From NCBI RefSeq assembly GCF_031679605.1, contig NZ_CP117522.1, forward strand, positions 6,882,001 through 6,946,000: a DNA stretch of 64,000 nt. Reading direction: 5' to 3'. Of this stretch, positions 27,761 to 35,295 are shown piece after piece (position 1 is the first letter of the stretch; each line of letters opens with the position of its first letter). Under the pieces are notes generated by a model, which was given only the letters and a program-made list of their open reading frames with translations, was not told the origin of the DNA and searched no databases. Source of the stretch: Streptomyces luomodiensis. Lineage in GTDB: Bacteria; Actinomycetota; Actinomycetes; Streptomycetales; Streptomycetaceae. Position numbers and translations under genes: made by a program.

Positions 27761-28726
27761 CACTCGTTCCGCGAACAGCCGCAGGGACCGCCAGCCCTCC
27801 TCCACCGGCATCCCCCCGCACAGCGGATGGAGCACCAGGCTCGCCATGTCGCCGCCCTCCGCCGCGTACGCCACGCACTCCTCGGGGGTCACGATGCGGT
27901 AGACGCCCTCCTGGCGCAGCGCCGCCACGTCCTCCGCGCGCGAGCGCACCGCCGAGCGCACCGTGCCCCGCTGCCAGGACGCGTACCTGCGGGCCTCGTA
28001 CAGCAGATGCGGGCCGTACCGCGCCCAGGCCCGCTCCGGGTCCTCGGACAGGTGCAGCAGCGGGGTGACCGCCGGGGGCATCAGGCACCAGCCCTCGGTG
28101 CCGTACTCCACCCGCCGCGCGTGGTAGTACGCCTCCAGCTCCGGCAGATGCGCGCTCGGGAAGAACGGCAGGCCGAGCCGGGCCGCGCGGCGCGCCGCGA
28201 CCCGCGAGCTGCCGCCGACCAGCAGCGGCGGATGCGGCCGGGTGTACGGGCGCGGGGTGATCCGGACGGTGCGGCCCCGGTAGTCGAAGGGCTCGCCGGT
28301 CCAGGCCGCGAGCAGCGTCTCCAGCGCCTCGTCCTGTAGCGCGCCACGCCCCTTCCAGTCCTTGCCGTGGGCCGCGTACTCCTCCGGCCGGTAGCCGATC
28401 CCCGCCACCGTGACCAGCCGCCCGCCGCCGGCCAGATCCAGCACGGCGAGGTCCTCGGCGAGCCGCAGCGGGTCGTACAGCGGCACGATCAGCGCCGAGA
28501 CGGTGACGGTGATCCGGCGGGTGGTGCCCAGCAGCGCGCCCGCGAAGGCCAGCGGGGCGGGCAGCCAGTTGTCGGGGGACCCGTGGTGCTCCTCGGTCTG
28601 GAGCGTGGAGACGCCCCGCTCATCGGCGAAGGCCGCCATCTCCAGGGCGGCGCGGTACCGCTCGGACAGGCTGCGCGGGGTCGCGTCGGGATCGACGAGG
28701 TTGAGGCGTACGACCGTGACGGGCAT
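27740..28726 (-). CDS. LLM-class (luciferase-like) flavin- or F420-dependent oxidoreductase
   Basis: 328 residues with the bacterial luciferase-like fold: TEEHHGSPDNWLPAPLAFA near residue 43, VSALIVPLYDPLRLAEDLAV, GRLVTVAGIGYRPEEY, and PPLLVGGSSRVAARRAARLG. These are typical of the luciferase-like family, which uses FMN or F420; the substrate cannot be told from sequence. The ATG at 28726 is fixed by GGAGGAC 7 nt upstream; the longer reading from 28840 is not supported. The last codons lie in the shared terminator hairpin. It stands alone, divergent from a small unknown gene; the cofC gene elsewhere in this window shows that F420 can be made. Confidence 0.9.
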   Translation of the reverse strand: MPVTVVRLNLVDPDATPRSLSERYRAALEMAAFADERGVSTLQTEEHHGSPDNWLPAPLAFAGALLGTTRRITVTVSALIVPLYDPLRLAEDLAVLDLAGGGRLVTVAGIGYRPEEYAAHGKDWKGRGALQDEALETLLAAWTGEPFDYRGRTVRITPRPYTRPHPPLLVGGSSRVAARRAARLGLPFFPSAHLPELEAYYHARRVEYGTEGWCLMPPAVTPLLHLSEDPERAWARYGPHLLYEARRYASWQRGTVRSAVRSRAEDVAALRQEGVYRIVTPEECVAYAAEGGDMASLVLHPLCGGMPVEEGWRSLRLFAERVLPRLKD

Positions 28727-28796
28727 GGCGGATGTCCTCCTTCGCGCGGAACTTCGTCGCGGAACGTCGTCGCGGAAGCGGCAGCCGGACCGTAGC

Positions 28797-28809
28797 TGAC
28801 GCATCGTCA
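28797..28809. promoter_or_regulatory. short inverted repeat in the LLM gene upstream region
   Basis: TGACG-CAT-CGTCA, a 13-bp perfect palindrome with a 3-nt centre, about 70 bp upstream of the LLM gene. It is the size of a TetR- or MarR-type half-operator. No regulator is adjacent. Confidence 0.3.
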
Positions 28810-28955
28810 AATAGCCACCTACGTGGGCCGTTCGGCCCATCGCACGGGCGCGGCCGGGACGGATGACTCATGCGCCTGGGACGCGGGGCGGCCGATCGTA
28901 AGGACCGGCCCGCCACCTGGGCCACAGCCCGCATACGCCATCCGAGGAGGGGCGC

Positions 28956-29354
28956 GTGACGATCAGCACGGGGGAATCACTCATCACCGCGGCCGACATC
29001 GACGACCTCATCATCCGGGTCCGGCAGACCGCCGGCGACCCCGGATACCTGGAATCCGCCAAGACCGCGCTCTTCTCCGGCGCCGGCCCGGCCCCCGACA
29101 CCGCGCGGCTCATCCGGCAGCGGCTGCTGGTGACCGCCCTGCGCCACGGGGGCGCGCTGCTGGCCAAGCTGCTCAGCCGGCTCAGCCCCCGCGAGACCGC
29201 GATGGTGCGCCGCTACGCACACCGGCTCGCCAACTTCCTGGACACGCTCCAGGTCTGGGCGGCGCAGCCCATCATGCTCGCCCTGATGCGGTTCGGACTG
29301 CCTTACGGAGAGGCGGAGACCATCGCCGTCGCCGTTCTGCTGCTCGTGTGGTGA
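28956..29354 (+). CDS. hypothetical protein with hydrophobic C-terminus
   Basis: 132 residues, family not recognised. The N-terminal 60 residues are soluble and acidic; the middle is strongly basic and helical (LLAKLLSRLSPRETAMVRRYAHR); the last 30 residues are hydrophobic (MLALMRFGLPYGEAETIAVAVLLLVW), possibly one membrane-inserted helix. GTG start with a strong GAGGAGG at suitable spacing, which supports real translation. No cysteines, and no signal peptide at the start. It stands between a divergent oxidoreductase and a secreted small protein, neither of which explains it. Confidence 0.7.
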   Translation: MTISTGESLITAADIDDLIIRVRQTAGDPGYLESAKTALFSGAGPAPDTARLIRQRLLVTALRHGGALLAKLLSRLSPRETAMVRRYAHRLANFLDTLQVWAAQPIMLALMRFGLPYGEAETIAVAVLLLVW

Positions 29355-29494
29355 GAGCCCGCCCCTCGGCACCGCCGCCGGTCGATACGGAACGGGGGTG
29401 CTAGGAGGTCACCGGTTCGGGTGGGCCGGGGCGGCCGGGCACTTCACGGCCGTGGCGGCGGGTAGGGCTCGGGACAAACACAAGGAGAACGCCC

Positions 29495-29809
29495 ATGCGC
29501 CCTACCCGAATCCGCACGGCGATCGCACTCGGCATGAGCGCCGGGGCCGTCGCGTGGACCGCGGCCGCCTTCCCCGCCACCGCCTCCTCCCAGACCACCG
29601 CATCCGAGGACGCCTGGCGGGAGGCGGGGCACTACGACACCACCGCGGCCTGCTGGCGCGCGGGCGAGACCGGCGTCCGGCGGCACACCTGGGACGAGTA
29701 CAAGTGCCGCCCCGGCCGCGGTGACAATGACGTCACGCTGTGGGCCAAGGGCGGCGGCTCCGGCGCCGGCGGGGCGCGTCCCCTCGCCACCGGGCCGGCC
29801 GCCGGCTGA
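29495..29809 (+). CDS. small secreted protein, unknown function
   Basis: 104 residues. Residues 1-31 are a typical Sec signal peptide (basic MRPTRIRTA, hydrophobic core, cleavage near FPATASS). The mature part has two cysteines (AACWRAGE and YKCRPGR) that could form a disulfide, several tryptophans, and a Gly/Ala-rich end. The ATG has AAGGAGA 8 nt upstream. I do not recognise a family. It ends 1 nt before the sensor kinase gene, so it may be co-transcribed with the two-component system and could be a signal or target for it; this is speculation from spacing. Confidence 0.75.
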   Translation: MRPTRIRTAIALGMSAGAVAWTAAAFPATASSQTTASEDAWREAGHYDTTAACWRAGETGVRRHTWDEYKCRPGRGDNDVTLWAKGGGSGAGGARPLATGPAAG

Positions 29810-29810
29810 G

Positions 29811-32246
29811 ATGCGGCGTGCCGCGCTGCCGAAGGACCGGGCCGTGCGGGCCGCGGGCGGGGCTTCGGCACTGATCGTGGTGGTCCTGGCCGGGTGGGTG
29901 GCCGGGCTGCTGAGGGTCGACGACCAGTGGGCCGCGCTCGCCTACCCACGCCCCCGAGGCGCCACCGTGCTGACCAGGGTCGCCGTGGGCGTCCCGGTGC
30001 TGGGCGTCGGAGTGCTGCTGCTGGCCGAGCGCTCGGCCCGGCGCTACGGCGGCGTCCTGCTGGTGGCCGGCGGCCTGTGGCTGCTGCCCTCGGCCGCGGC
30101 CGGGCTGCTGGGCCTGGCCGATCTGGGCACGACCGGTGCCGTGGTGTCCCTGCTGCTCGCCGCCGCCAAGATGGCCTGCCGCCCGCTGACCGTCCTGCTG
30201 CTGCCGCTGTGGCTGTTCCCACGGGGTGGACCGGCCGGCGAGCCGAAGGACGCGCCGGCCGCGCCGGCCGGCCCCAGAGGTGGCGAGGCACCGGTGCCGG
30301 CACCGGACCGCAGCGCCCGGAGGCGAGCCGGCCGCCGAGGGGCCCGGCGGTGGCAGTGGTGGGCGATCAGCGTGGTCGCGTCCGGCTACTGGCTGGGGTA
30401 CGCGGCGCTGTGGCTGATCAGCGAGCCCCTGGTGGGCTCGGTGCCCAACCCGGCGTTCCGCACCGCGGCCGGCCAGTGGGCCTTCGACCACCTGGATGCC
30501 TACGCCGCGGCCGAGACCTGGGTACTGCGCACCGTCGCCGCGGCCGTGACCGCCGCCCTGTGCTGCCGCGCCGCCGTCTCCCGCGGCGCCGAGCGGCGCG
30601 ACTGGGCACTGCTCGCCGCCGCCTACCCCGCCTGCGTCTCGCTCCTGCTGTCCCAGTGGGGCGAGGGCGTGCCCACGATCGTGGCCCGCACGGCCGGCAG
30701 CGCCGTATGGGCCGCCGCGATCTGCCTCGGCGTCGCCCGCACCGGCATCTGGCGGCTGGACCGCTCCACCAGCCACCGCCTCGCCCGAGCCTTCGTGCTC
30801 ACCTCACTGGCCGCGGTGGTGGTCTGCACGGTCGTCGCCGTCCAGGCCGGACTCCCCTCCGTACGGAGCGGGGCCACCACCGTCACCGCCGGGTGCGCCC
30901 TGGTGCTGGGCTGGGGGCTGCGGCCGAGCGCCCGCTGGCTCACCCGCTGCGTCGAGCGCGCCTTCTACGGGCCCCGGGCCCGCCCGCACGAGGCCGTGAG
31001 CGCCCTGGCCGTACGGCTCCAGCAGGCCCCGCACCCGGGCGAGGTGCCCCAGCAGATCTGCCGCAGCGCCGTGGAGGACCTCGGCGTCTCGGGCGCCGCC
31101 GTCAGCGTCGACACCCGCGCCGGACCCCGGCGGCTGGCCTCCGCCGGGGCCCCGCTGACCGGCCCGGTACAGACGTATCCGCTGCGCCACCACGGCCGCA
31201 CCGTCGGCCGCCTGGAGGTCTCCCGCGACGGCTCCGGCACCCCGGCCGGACGCGACAGCGGGCTGCTCTCCCTCCTCGCCGACCAGGCCGCCCCCGCGCT
31301 CGCCGCGCTGCGCCTGGCCGAGGAGGCCCAGGCCGCCCGGGAACGGCTGGTGCTCGCCCGCGAACAGGAGCGCCGCCGGCTGCGCAGGGAGATCCACGAC
31401 GGACTCGGCCCGCAGCTGGCCGCCGTAAGGCTGCGTCTGGACATCGCGCAGACCTCCTGTCCGCCCGGTCACCCCGCCACCCCTCAGCTGTGCGAGGCGG
31501 CCGAGACCCTTGCCGAGGCCCTGGTCGAGGTGCGGCGCATCACCGCGGGCCTGGCCCCGGCCGCGCTGGCCGAGCGCGGGCTGGCCGGCGCGGTCCGGGA
31601 CCTGGCGCACCGGCTGGGCGTCGACGGGCTGCGGGTGAGCGTGGCCAGCCGCCCCGCCGCGCTGCCCCCGCTGTCGCCCGGTGTCGAGACGGCCGCGTAC
31701 CGGATCGCGGCGGAGTCGCTGACCAACGCCGTACGACACGCTCGGGCGCGCCAGGTGAGCGTCGAGCTGACCGCGGGCCCGGACACCCTGGAGGTCAAGG
31801 TCACCGACGACGGAAGCGGGCTGCGCGAGACCGCGGTGCCGGGTGTGGGCCTGGCCTCGGTCACCGAACGGGCCGAGGAGATCGGCGGCTCCTGCTCGGT
31901 GACCGGATCGGCGACCGGCACGGTGGTGCACGCGGTGCTGCCGCTCGCCGGGCCGGGCGAGCACGGCAACCCCGAGGAGCGCCGCGCGCCCACCGGGCAC
32001 GAGGCGTGCCGGGCGCTCATCGCGTCGAGGACGTCCGAGGACGCGCCGCCGCAACCCGAGCCGACGCAATCCGAGCCGCCGCAACCCGAGCCGACGAGAC
32101 CCACGTCGACGCATCCCACGTCGACGCAACCCAAGGAGAGGACAGCGGGTGACAGCGGTCGTGGAACCTCCGCAGTGGCGGGTACTGCTGGTGGACGACC
32201 ATCCCCTCTTCCGCGAGGGGCTGGCCGCCGCCGTCAACCTCGATGA
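29811..32246 (+). CDS. membrane sensor histidine kinase (NarL-type partner)
   Basis: 811 residues. The first 360 residues contain about nine hydrophobic membrane segments. A GAF-like region (about residues 400-510) follows, then a HisKA_3 dimerisation helix with the phosphoacceptor in REIHDGLGPQLAAVRLRL (about residue 529) and an HATPase domain (AESLTNAVRHARA, TDDGSGL, GVGLASVTERAEEIGG). The tail is a Pro/Thr-rich repeat made from six 15-bp DNA units, and the reading frame then runs 98 bp into the response regulator gene, giving an Arg/Gly-rich end that looks like frame noise. The original stop may have been lost when the repeat expanded. The ATG follows the previous stop by 1 nt. Confidence 0.88.
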   Translation: MRRAALPKDRAVRAAGGASALIVVVLAGWVAGLLRVDDQWAALAYPRPRGATVLTRVAVGVPVLGVGVLLLAERSARRYGGVLLVAGGLWLLPSAAAGLLGLADLGTTGAVVSLLLAAAKMACRPLTVLLLPLWLFPRGGPAGEPKDAPAAPAGPRGGEAPVPAPDRSARRRAGRRGARRWQWWAISVVASGYWLGYAALWLISEPLVGSVPNPAFRTAAGQWAFDHLDAYAAAETWVLRTVAAAVTAALCCRAAVSRGAERRDWALLAAAYPACVSLLLSQWGEGVPTIVARTAGSAVWAAAICLGVARTGIWRLDRSTSHRLARAFVLTSLAAVVVCTVVAVQAGLPSVRSGATTVTAGCALVLGWGLRPSARWLTRCVERAFYGPRARPHEAVSALAVRLQQAPHPGEVPQQICRSAVEDLGVSGAAVSVDTRAGPRRLASAGAPLTGPVQTYPLRHHGRTVGRLEVSRDGSGTPAGRDSGLLSLLADQAAPALAALRLAEEAQAARERLVLAREQERRRLRREIHDGLGPQLAAVRLRLDIAQTSCPPGHPATPQLCEAAETLAEALVEVRRITAGLAPAALAERGLAGAVRDLAHRLGVDGLRVSVASRPAALPPLSPGVETAAYRIAAESLTNAVRHARARQVSVELTAGPDTLEVKVTDDGSGLRETAVPGVGLASVTERAEEIGGSCSVTGSATGTVVHAVLPLAGPGEHGNPEERRAPTGHEACRALIASRTSEDAPPQPEPTQSEPPQPEPTRPTSTHPTSTQPKERTAGDSGRGTSAVAGTAGGRPSPLPRGAGRRRQPR
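32045..32134 (+). repeat. six 15-bp tandem units at the end of the kinase gene
   Basis: Consecutive 15-bp units starting at 32045, 32060, 32075, 32090, 32105 and 32120, related to GCCGACGCAACCCGA. They encode a 5-residue period (PPQPE, PTQSE, PPQPE, then PTRPT-like units). Confidence 0.88.
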
Positions 32247-32817
32247 CGCGTTCGCCGTCGTCGGGCAGGCGGCCTGCGCGGACGGGGCGATAGCCGAGGC
32301 CGTGCGCACCGGCCCGGATCTGGTGGTCATGGACCTCGGGCTGCCCGGCCGGTCCGGTCTGGAGGCGACCCGGCGGATCCTGTGCGATCACCCCGAGACC
32401 CGGGTGCTGGTCATGACGATGTCCGAGGACGACGACAGCCTGCTGGCCGCCGTGCGGGCCGGGGCGCGCGGCTATCTCCTCAAGGGCGCGGGCCGGGACG
32501 AGATCCTGCGCGCGCTGCACACCGTGGCGCGCGGCGGCGCGGTCTTCAGCCCGCGGATGGCCGAACGGCTCGGGGTGCTGCTCGGCGCGTCCGGCTCCGC
32601 GTCCGCCAAGGAGGCGTTCCCGACCCTGACCGCCCGCGAGCGCGAGGTGCTGGACCTGCTCGCGGCCGGACTCGGCTACCGCCAGATCGCCCAGCGGCTG
32701 GTGGTCACCGACAAGACGGTGCGCAACCACGTCGGCTCGATCTTCGCCAAGCTTCAGGTGCACGACCGCGCCCAGGCGATCGTGCGCGCCCGGCAGGCCG
32801 GGCTGGGAGGCGAATGA
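32149..32817 (+). CDS. NarL/FixJ-family response regulator
   Basis: 222 residues. The receiver domain has VLLVDDHPLFREGL, the phosphorylated aspartate in VVMDLGLPG (residue 62) and the conserved lysine in GYLLKGA. The C-terminal LuxR-type helix-turn-helix starts at LTAREREVLDLLAAGL with TDKTVRNHVGSIFAKLQV. GTG start with AAGGAGAGGA, well placed, even though the kinase frame continues over it for 98 bp. Partner of the upstream kinase. The ligand and regulon are unknown; no target gene is evident nearby. Confidence 0.95.
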   Translation: MTAVVEPPQWRVLLVDDHPLFREGLAAAVNLDDAFAVVGQAACADGAIAEAVRTGPDLVVMDLGLPGRSGLEATRRILCDHPETRVLVMTMSEDDDSLLAAVRAGARGYLLKGAGRDEILRALHTVARGGAVFSPRMAERLGVLLGASGSASAKEAFPTLTAREREVLDLLAAGLGYRQIAQRLVVTDKTVRNHVGSIFAKLQVHDRAQAIVRARQAGLGGE

Positions 32818-32836
32818 CTCGCTTCCCCTCGTGGCT

Positions 32837-32842
32837 GATACT
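32837..32842 (+). promoter_or_regulatory. putative -10 element for ftsY (leaderless type)
   Basis: GATACT ends 9 nt before the ATG at 32852, and no Shine-Dalgarno sequence is present. Confidence 0.35.
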
Positions 32843-32851
32843 GGGGGCGTT

Positions 32852-34078
32852 ATGGAATACCTCATCCTTGCCGTAGTCATCGCTGTGGTCGCGGTCGCCG
32901 CGATCAGCGGGCTCGTGATCAGCGGCCGCAAGAAGAAGCGGCTGCCCCCGCCCCCGCCGAGCAGCCCCACCGTCACCGCGCCGCCCGCCGAACCGCACGT
33001 CGGCGAGGAGGCCGAAACCCCGCGTGGGGAACCACGCAGAACCATCGAGGAGGTGGATCTTCCGAGGGCCGAGGCCCCGGCCACGACCGCGGAGGCGCCC
33101 GCCCCCGCCGTGCCCGAGGTCCCGCCGATCGAGGTCCCGGAGCCGACCGCCGGCCGGCTGATCCGGCTGCGCGCCCGGCTGTCCCGCTCCCAGACCACCC
33201 TGGGCAAGGGGCTGCTGACCCTGCTGTCCCGGGAGCACCTGGACGAGGAGACCTGGGAGGAGATCGAGGACACGCTGCTGACCGCCGACGTCGGCGTGGC
33301 GCCGACCCAGGAGCTGGTCGAGCGGCTGCGGGAGCGCGTCAAGGTGCTCGGCACCCGTACCCCCGAAGAGCTGCGCACTCTGCTGCGTGAGGAGCTGCTG
33401 CACCTCATCGGCACCGAGGCCGACCGTTCGGTGCACACCGAGAGCGGCGTGGGCGCGAACGGCGAGGAGAAGCCGGGCGTCGTCATGGTCGTCGGCGTCA
33501 ACGGCACCGGTAAGACCACCACGACCGGCAAGCTCGCCCGGGTGCTCGTCGCGGACGGCAAGTCCGTGGTGCTCGGCGCGGCCGACACCTTCCGTGCCGC
33601 CGCCGCCGACCAGCTTCAGACGTGGGGCGAGCGGGTCGGCGCCCGTACGGTCCGGGGGCCGGAGGCCGGTGACCCCGCCTCGGTCGCCTTCGACGCGGTG
33701 AAGGAGGGCATCGCCGAGAGCGCGGACGTCGTCCTGATCGACACCGCCGGGCGGCTGCACACCAAGACCGGTCTGATGGACGAGCTGGGCAAGGTCAAGC
33801 GGGTCGTGGAGAAGCACGGCGCGGTGGACGAGGTGCTGCTCGTCCTCGACGCCACGACCGGGCAGAACGGCCTGGTGCAGGCGCGGGTGTTCGCCGAGGT
33901 GGTGGACATCACCGGCATCGTGCTGACCAAGCTGGACGGCACCGCCAAGGGCGGCATCGTCGTCGCGGTCCAGCGTGAGCTGAACGTCCCGGTCAAGCTG
34001 GTGGGGCTGGGCGAGGGCGCGGACGATCTCGCGCCGTTCGAGCCGGAGGCGTTCGTCGACGCGCTGATCGGCGGCTGA
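32852..34078 (+). CDS. ftsY: signal recognition particle receptor FtsY
   Basis: 408 residues. Docks the Ffh-ribosome complex at the membrane. It begins with a membrane segment (MEYLILAVVIAVVAVAAISG) followed by a basic RKKKR stop-transfer and a Pro/Glu-rich linker (residues 33-100), the actinobacterial form. The NG domain has GVNGTGKTTTTGKLA, DTFRAAAADQL, DTAGRLHTK and TKLDGTAKGG. I chose the ATG at 32852, which starts directly with the membrane helix. Its partner ffh is 8.6 kb downstream. A strong hairpin follows. Confidence 0.97.
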   Translation: MEYLILAVVIAVVAVAAISGLVISGRKKKRLPPPPPSSPTVTAPPAEPHVGEEAETPRGEPRRTIEEVDLPRAEAPATTAEAPAPAVPEVPPIEVPEPTAGRLIRLRARLSRSQTTLGKGLLTLLSREHLDEETWEEIEDTLLTADVGVAPTQELVERLRERVKVLGTRTPEELRTLLREELLHLIGTEADRSVHTESGVGANGEEKPGVVMVVGVNGTGKTTTTGKLARVLVADGKSVVLGAADTFRAAAADQLQTWGERVGARTVRGPEAGDPASVAFDAVKEGIAESADVVLIDTAGRLHTKTGLMDELGKVKRVVEKHGAVDEVLLVLDATTGQNGLVQARVFAEVVDITGIVLTKLDGTAKGGIVVAVQRELNVPVKLVGLGEGADDLAPFEPEAFVDALIGG

Positions 34079-34108
34079 GGCCCGTGGTGGGGGGATCACC
34101 CGTAGCGT

Positions 34109-34145
34109 GCCGGACGGGCCGGGGCTGACTCCCGGTCCGTCCGGC
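34109..34145 (+). terminator. terminator after ftsY
   Basis: A 15-bp stem with one G-U pair (34109-34123 with 34131-34145) and 7-nt loop. Its right arm, CCGTCCGGCGTT, recurs at 34174-34185; the motif is a common intergenic repeat in Streptomyces genomes. Confidence 0.75.
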
Positions 34146-34207
34146 GTTTGTGCAGGGGGCGAGGGCTCCCGGCCCGTCCGGCGTTCGCGCGGAAGGGGCG
34201 AGCCGCC

Positions 34208-34882
34208 TCAGGCCCCGGCGGCCCGGTGGCTCAGATAGGCGAGGGTGCCCAGGACCAGCCGGGCGTGCGGCGGGCGGCCCGCCGTGTCGAGGGTCGGCGG
34301 GCGCAGCCAGCGGACCGGTCCCAGGCCGCCGAGGTCGGAGGGCGGGGCGGTGATGTGGTCGCCCGGACCCAGACAGCGCAGGTCGAGGTCGGCGTCGTCC
34401 CAGCCCATGCGGTACAGCAGCTCGGGCAGTTCGGCGGCGGCGCCGGGGGCGACGAAGAACTGGGCGCGCCCGTGCGGGGTGACGGCCACCGGACCGAGGG
34501 GCAGGCCCATCCGCTCCAGCCGGACCAGCGCGTGGCGACCCGCGTACTCCGCGACCTCCAGGACGTCGAACGAGCGGCCCACGGGCAGCAGCACGGCCGC
34601 CCCCGGGACCTGCTCCCACGCGGCCGCGGCGGCGTCCAGGGTGGCGCCCGCCGGGACGGCGGAGGCCAAGGAGAGGGGATGCGCGCCGGGGGAGGAGCAG
34701 TCACGCACACCGCATGAACATTCGTTTCTGCTGCCCCCAGAGCCCCGTGTCGCCCGCGCGCCCGGCACCACGTCCCAGCCCCACAGGCCGGTGTACTCCG
34801 CCACCGTCGTGGACTCGGACGTACGGCCGCGGCGCCGTGAGCCGGACCGCATGTCCCGGATGCCGCCGATCGTGAAGCCCAT
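34208..34882 (-). CDS. Prim-Pol (bifunctional DNA primase/polymerase) domain protein
   Basis: 224 residues. The N-terminal region carries the cysteine cluster of the archaeo-eukaryotic primase-like Prim-Pol family (ECSCGVRDCSSPGAHPLSLA), followed by a small alpha/beta core ending in VRWLRPP. This short form sits between ftsY and nsdA in Streptomyces and is annotated as a bifunctional DNA primase/polymerase. It lacks any helicase or plasmid-replication partner and is shorter than active primases, so activity is doubtful. ATG at 34882 with GGAGGGGG directly upstream. Divergent from nsdA. Confidence 0.82.
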   Translation of the reverse strand: MGFTIGGIRDMRSGSRRRGRTSESTTVAEYTGLWGWDVVPGARATRGSGGSRNECSCGVRDCSSPGAHPLSLASAVPAGATLDAAAAAWEQVPGAAVLLPVGRSFDVLEVAEYAGRHALVRLERMGLPLGPVAVTPHGRAQFFVAPGAAAELPELLYRMGWDDADLDLRCLGPGDHITAPPSDLGGLGPVRWLRPPTLDTAGRPPHARLVLGTLAYLSHRAAGA

Positions 34883-35295
34883 GCCCCCTCCAACGGGTCC
34901 CGCTCTCGATGGTTACGAGCCGGAGCGTGATCATGACGCTCCGTCGTCGACGTGGTGCGACGTCGTGCGTTCCGATGGAACGGAGCCATGAGCGCGGGAC
35001 GCGACCCATGCGCCCCCATATGCACCCCTTCACCCGTTCCCGTCGCCCCGGTGTCAAGTCAATCGCGGGAAACGGCGACGGGGTTCATTCGAAGGGGTGG
35101 CGAATGGTGGCGTTTTCGGGAATCGCCTCGCAGGGAGCGTGATCGTAAGATTACTTTCAGTGCGCGATCCCCTGGGCGTGGTGCTCGCTCGAGTGTGAGT
35201 TGACGATGGGCGGAATACGGGTCGGTACATGCCACTGGCATGAGGCGGTTCCCCGTCCGGACGGTTGATGCGTTGTATCGCGGGGACAACTGACC
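34883..35295. other. 413-bp divergent spacer upstream of nsdA
   Basis: No gene seen on either strand. It has several GACGTCG-like short repeats around 34940-34970, a moderately AT-rich patch at 35140-35165, and a 15-bp inverted repeat at 35228-35242. No clean -35/-10 pair is visible for nsdA. Confidence 0.5.
35228..35242. promoter_or_regulatory. inverted repeat upstream of nsdA
   Basis: CATGCCA-C-TGGCATG, a perfect 15-bp dyad 54 bp upstream of the nsdA start, a suitable place for an operator. Confidence 0.4.

Noticed and set aside
27740..29809. Biosynthetic gene cluster around the LLM oxidoreductase
   Set aside because: Only one candidate enzyme and two unknown small genes; no synthase, tailoring set or transporter.
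34208..34882. Plasmid or phage remnant (Prim-Pol gene)
   Set aside because: The gene sits at a conserved chromosomal position between ftsY and nsdA, without integrase, repeats or composition shift.
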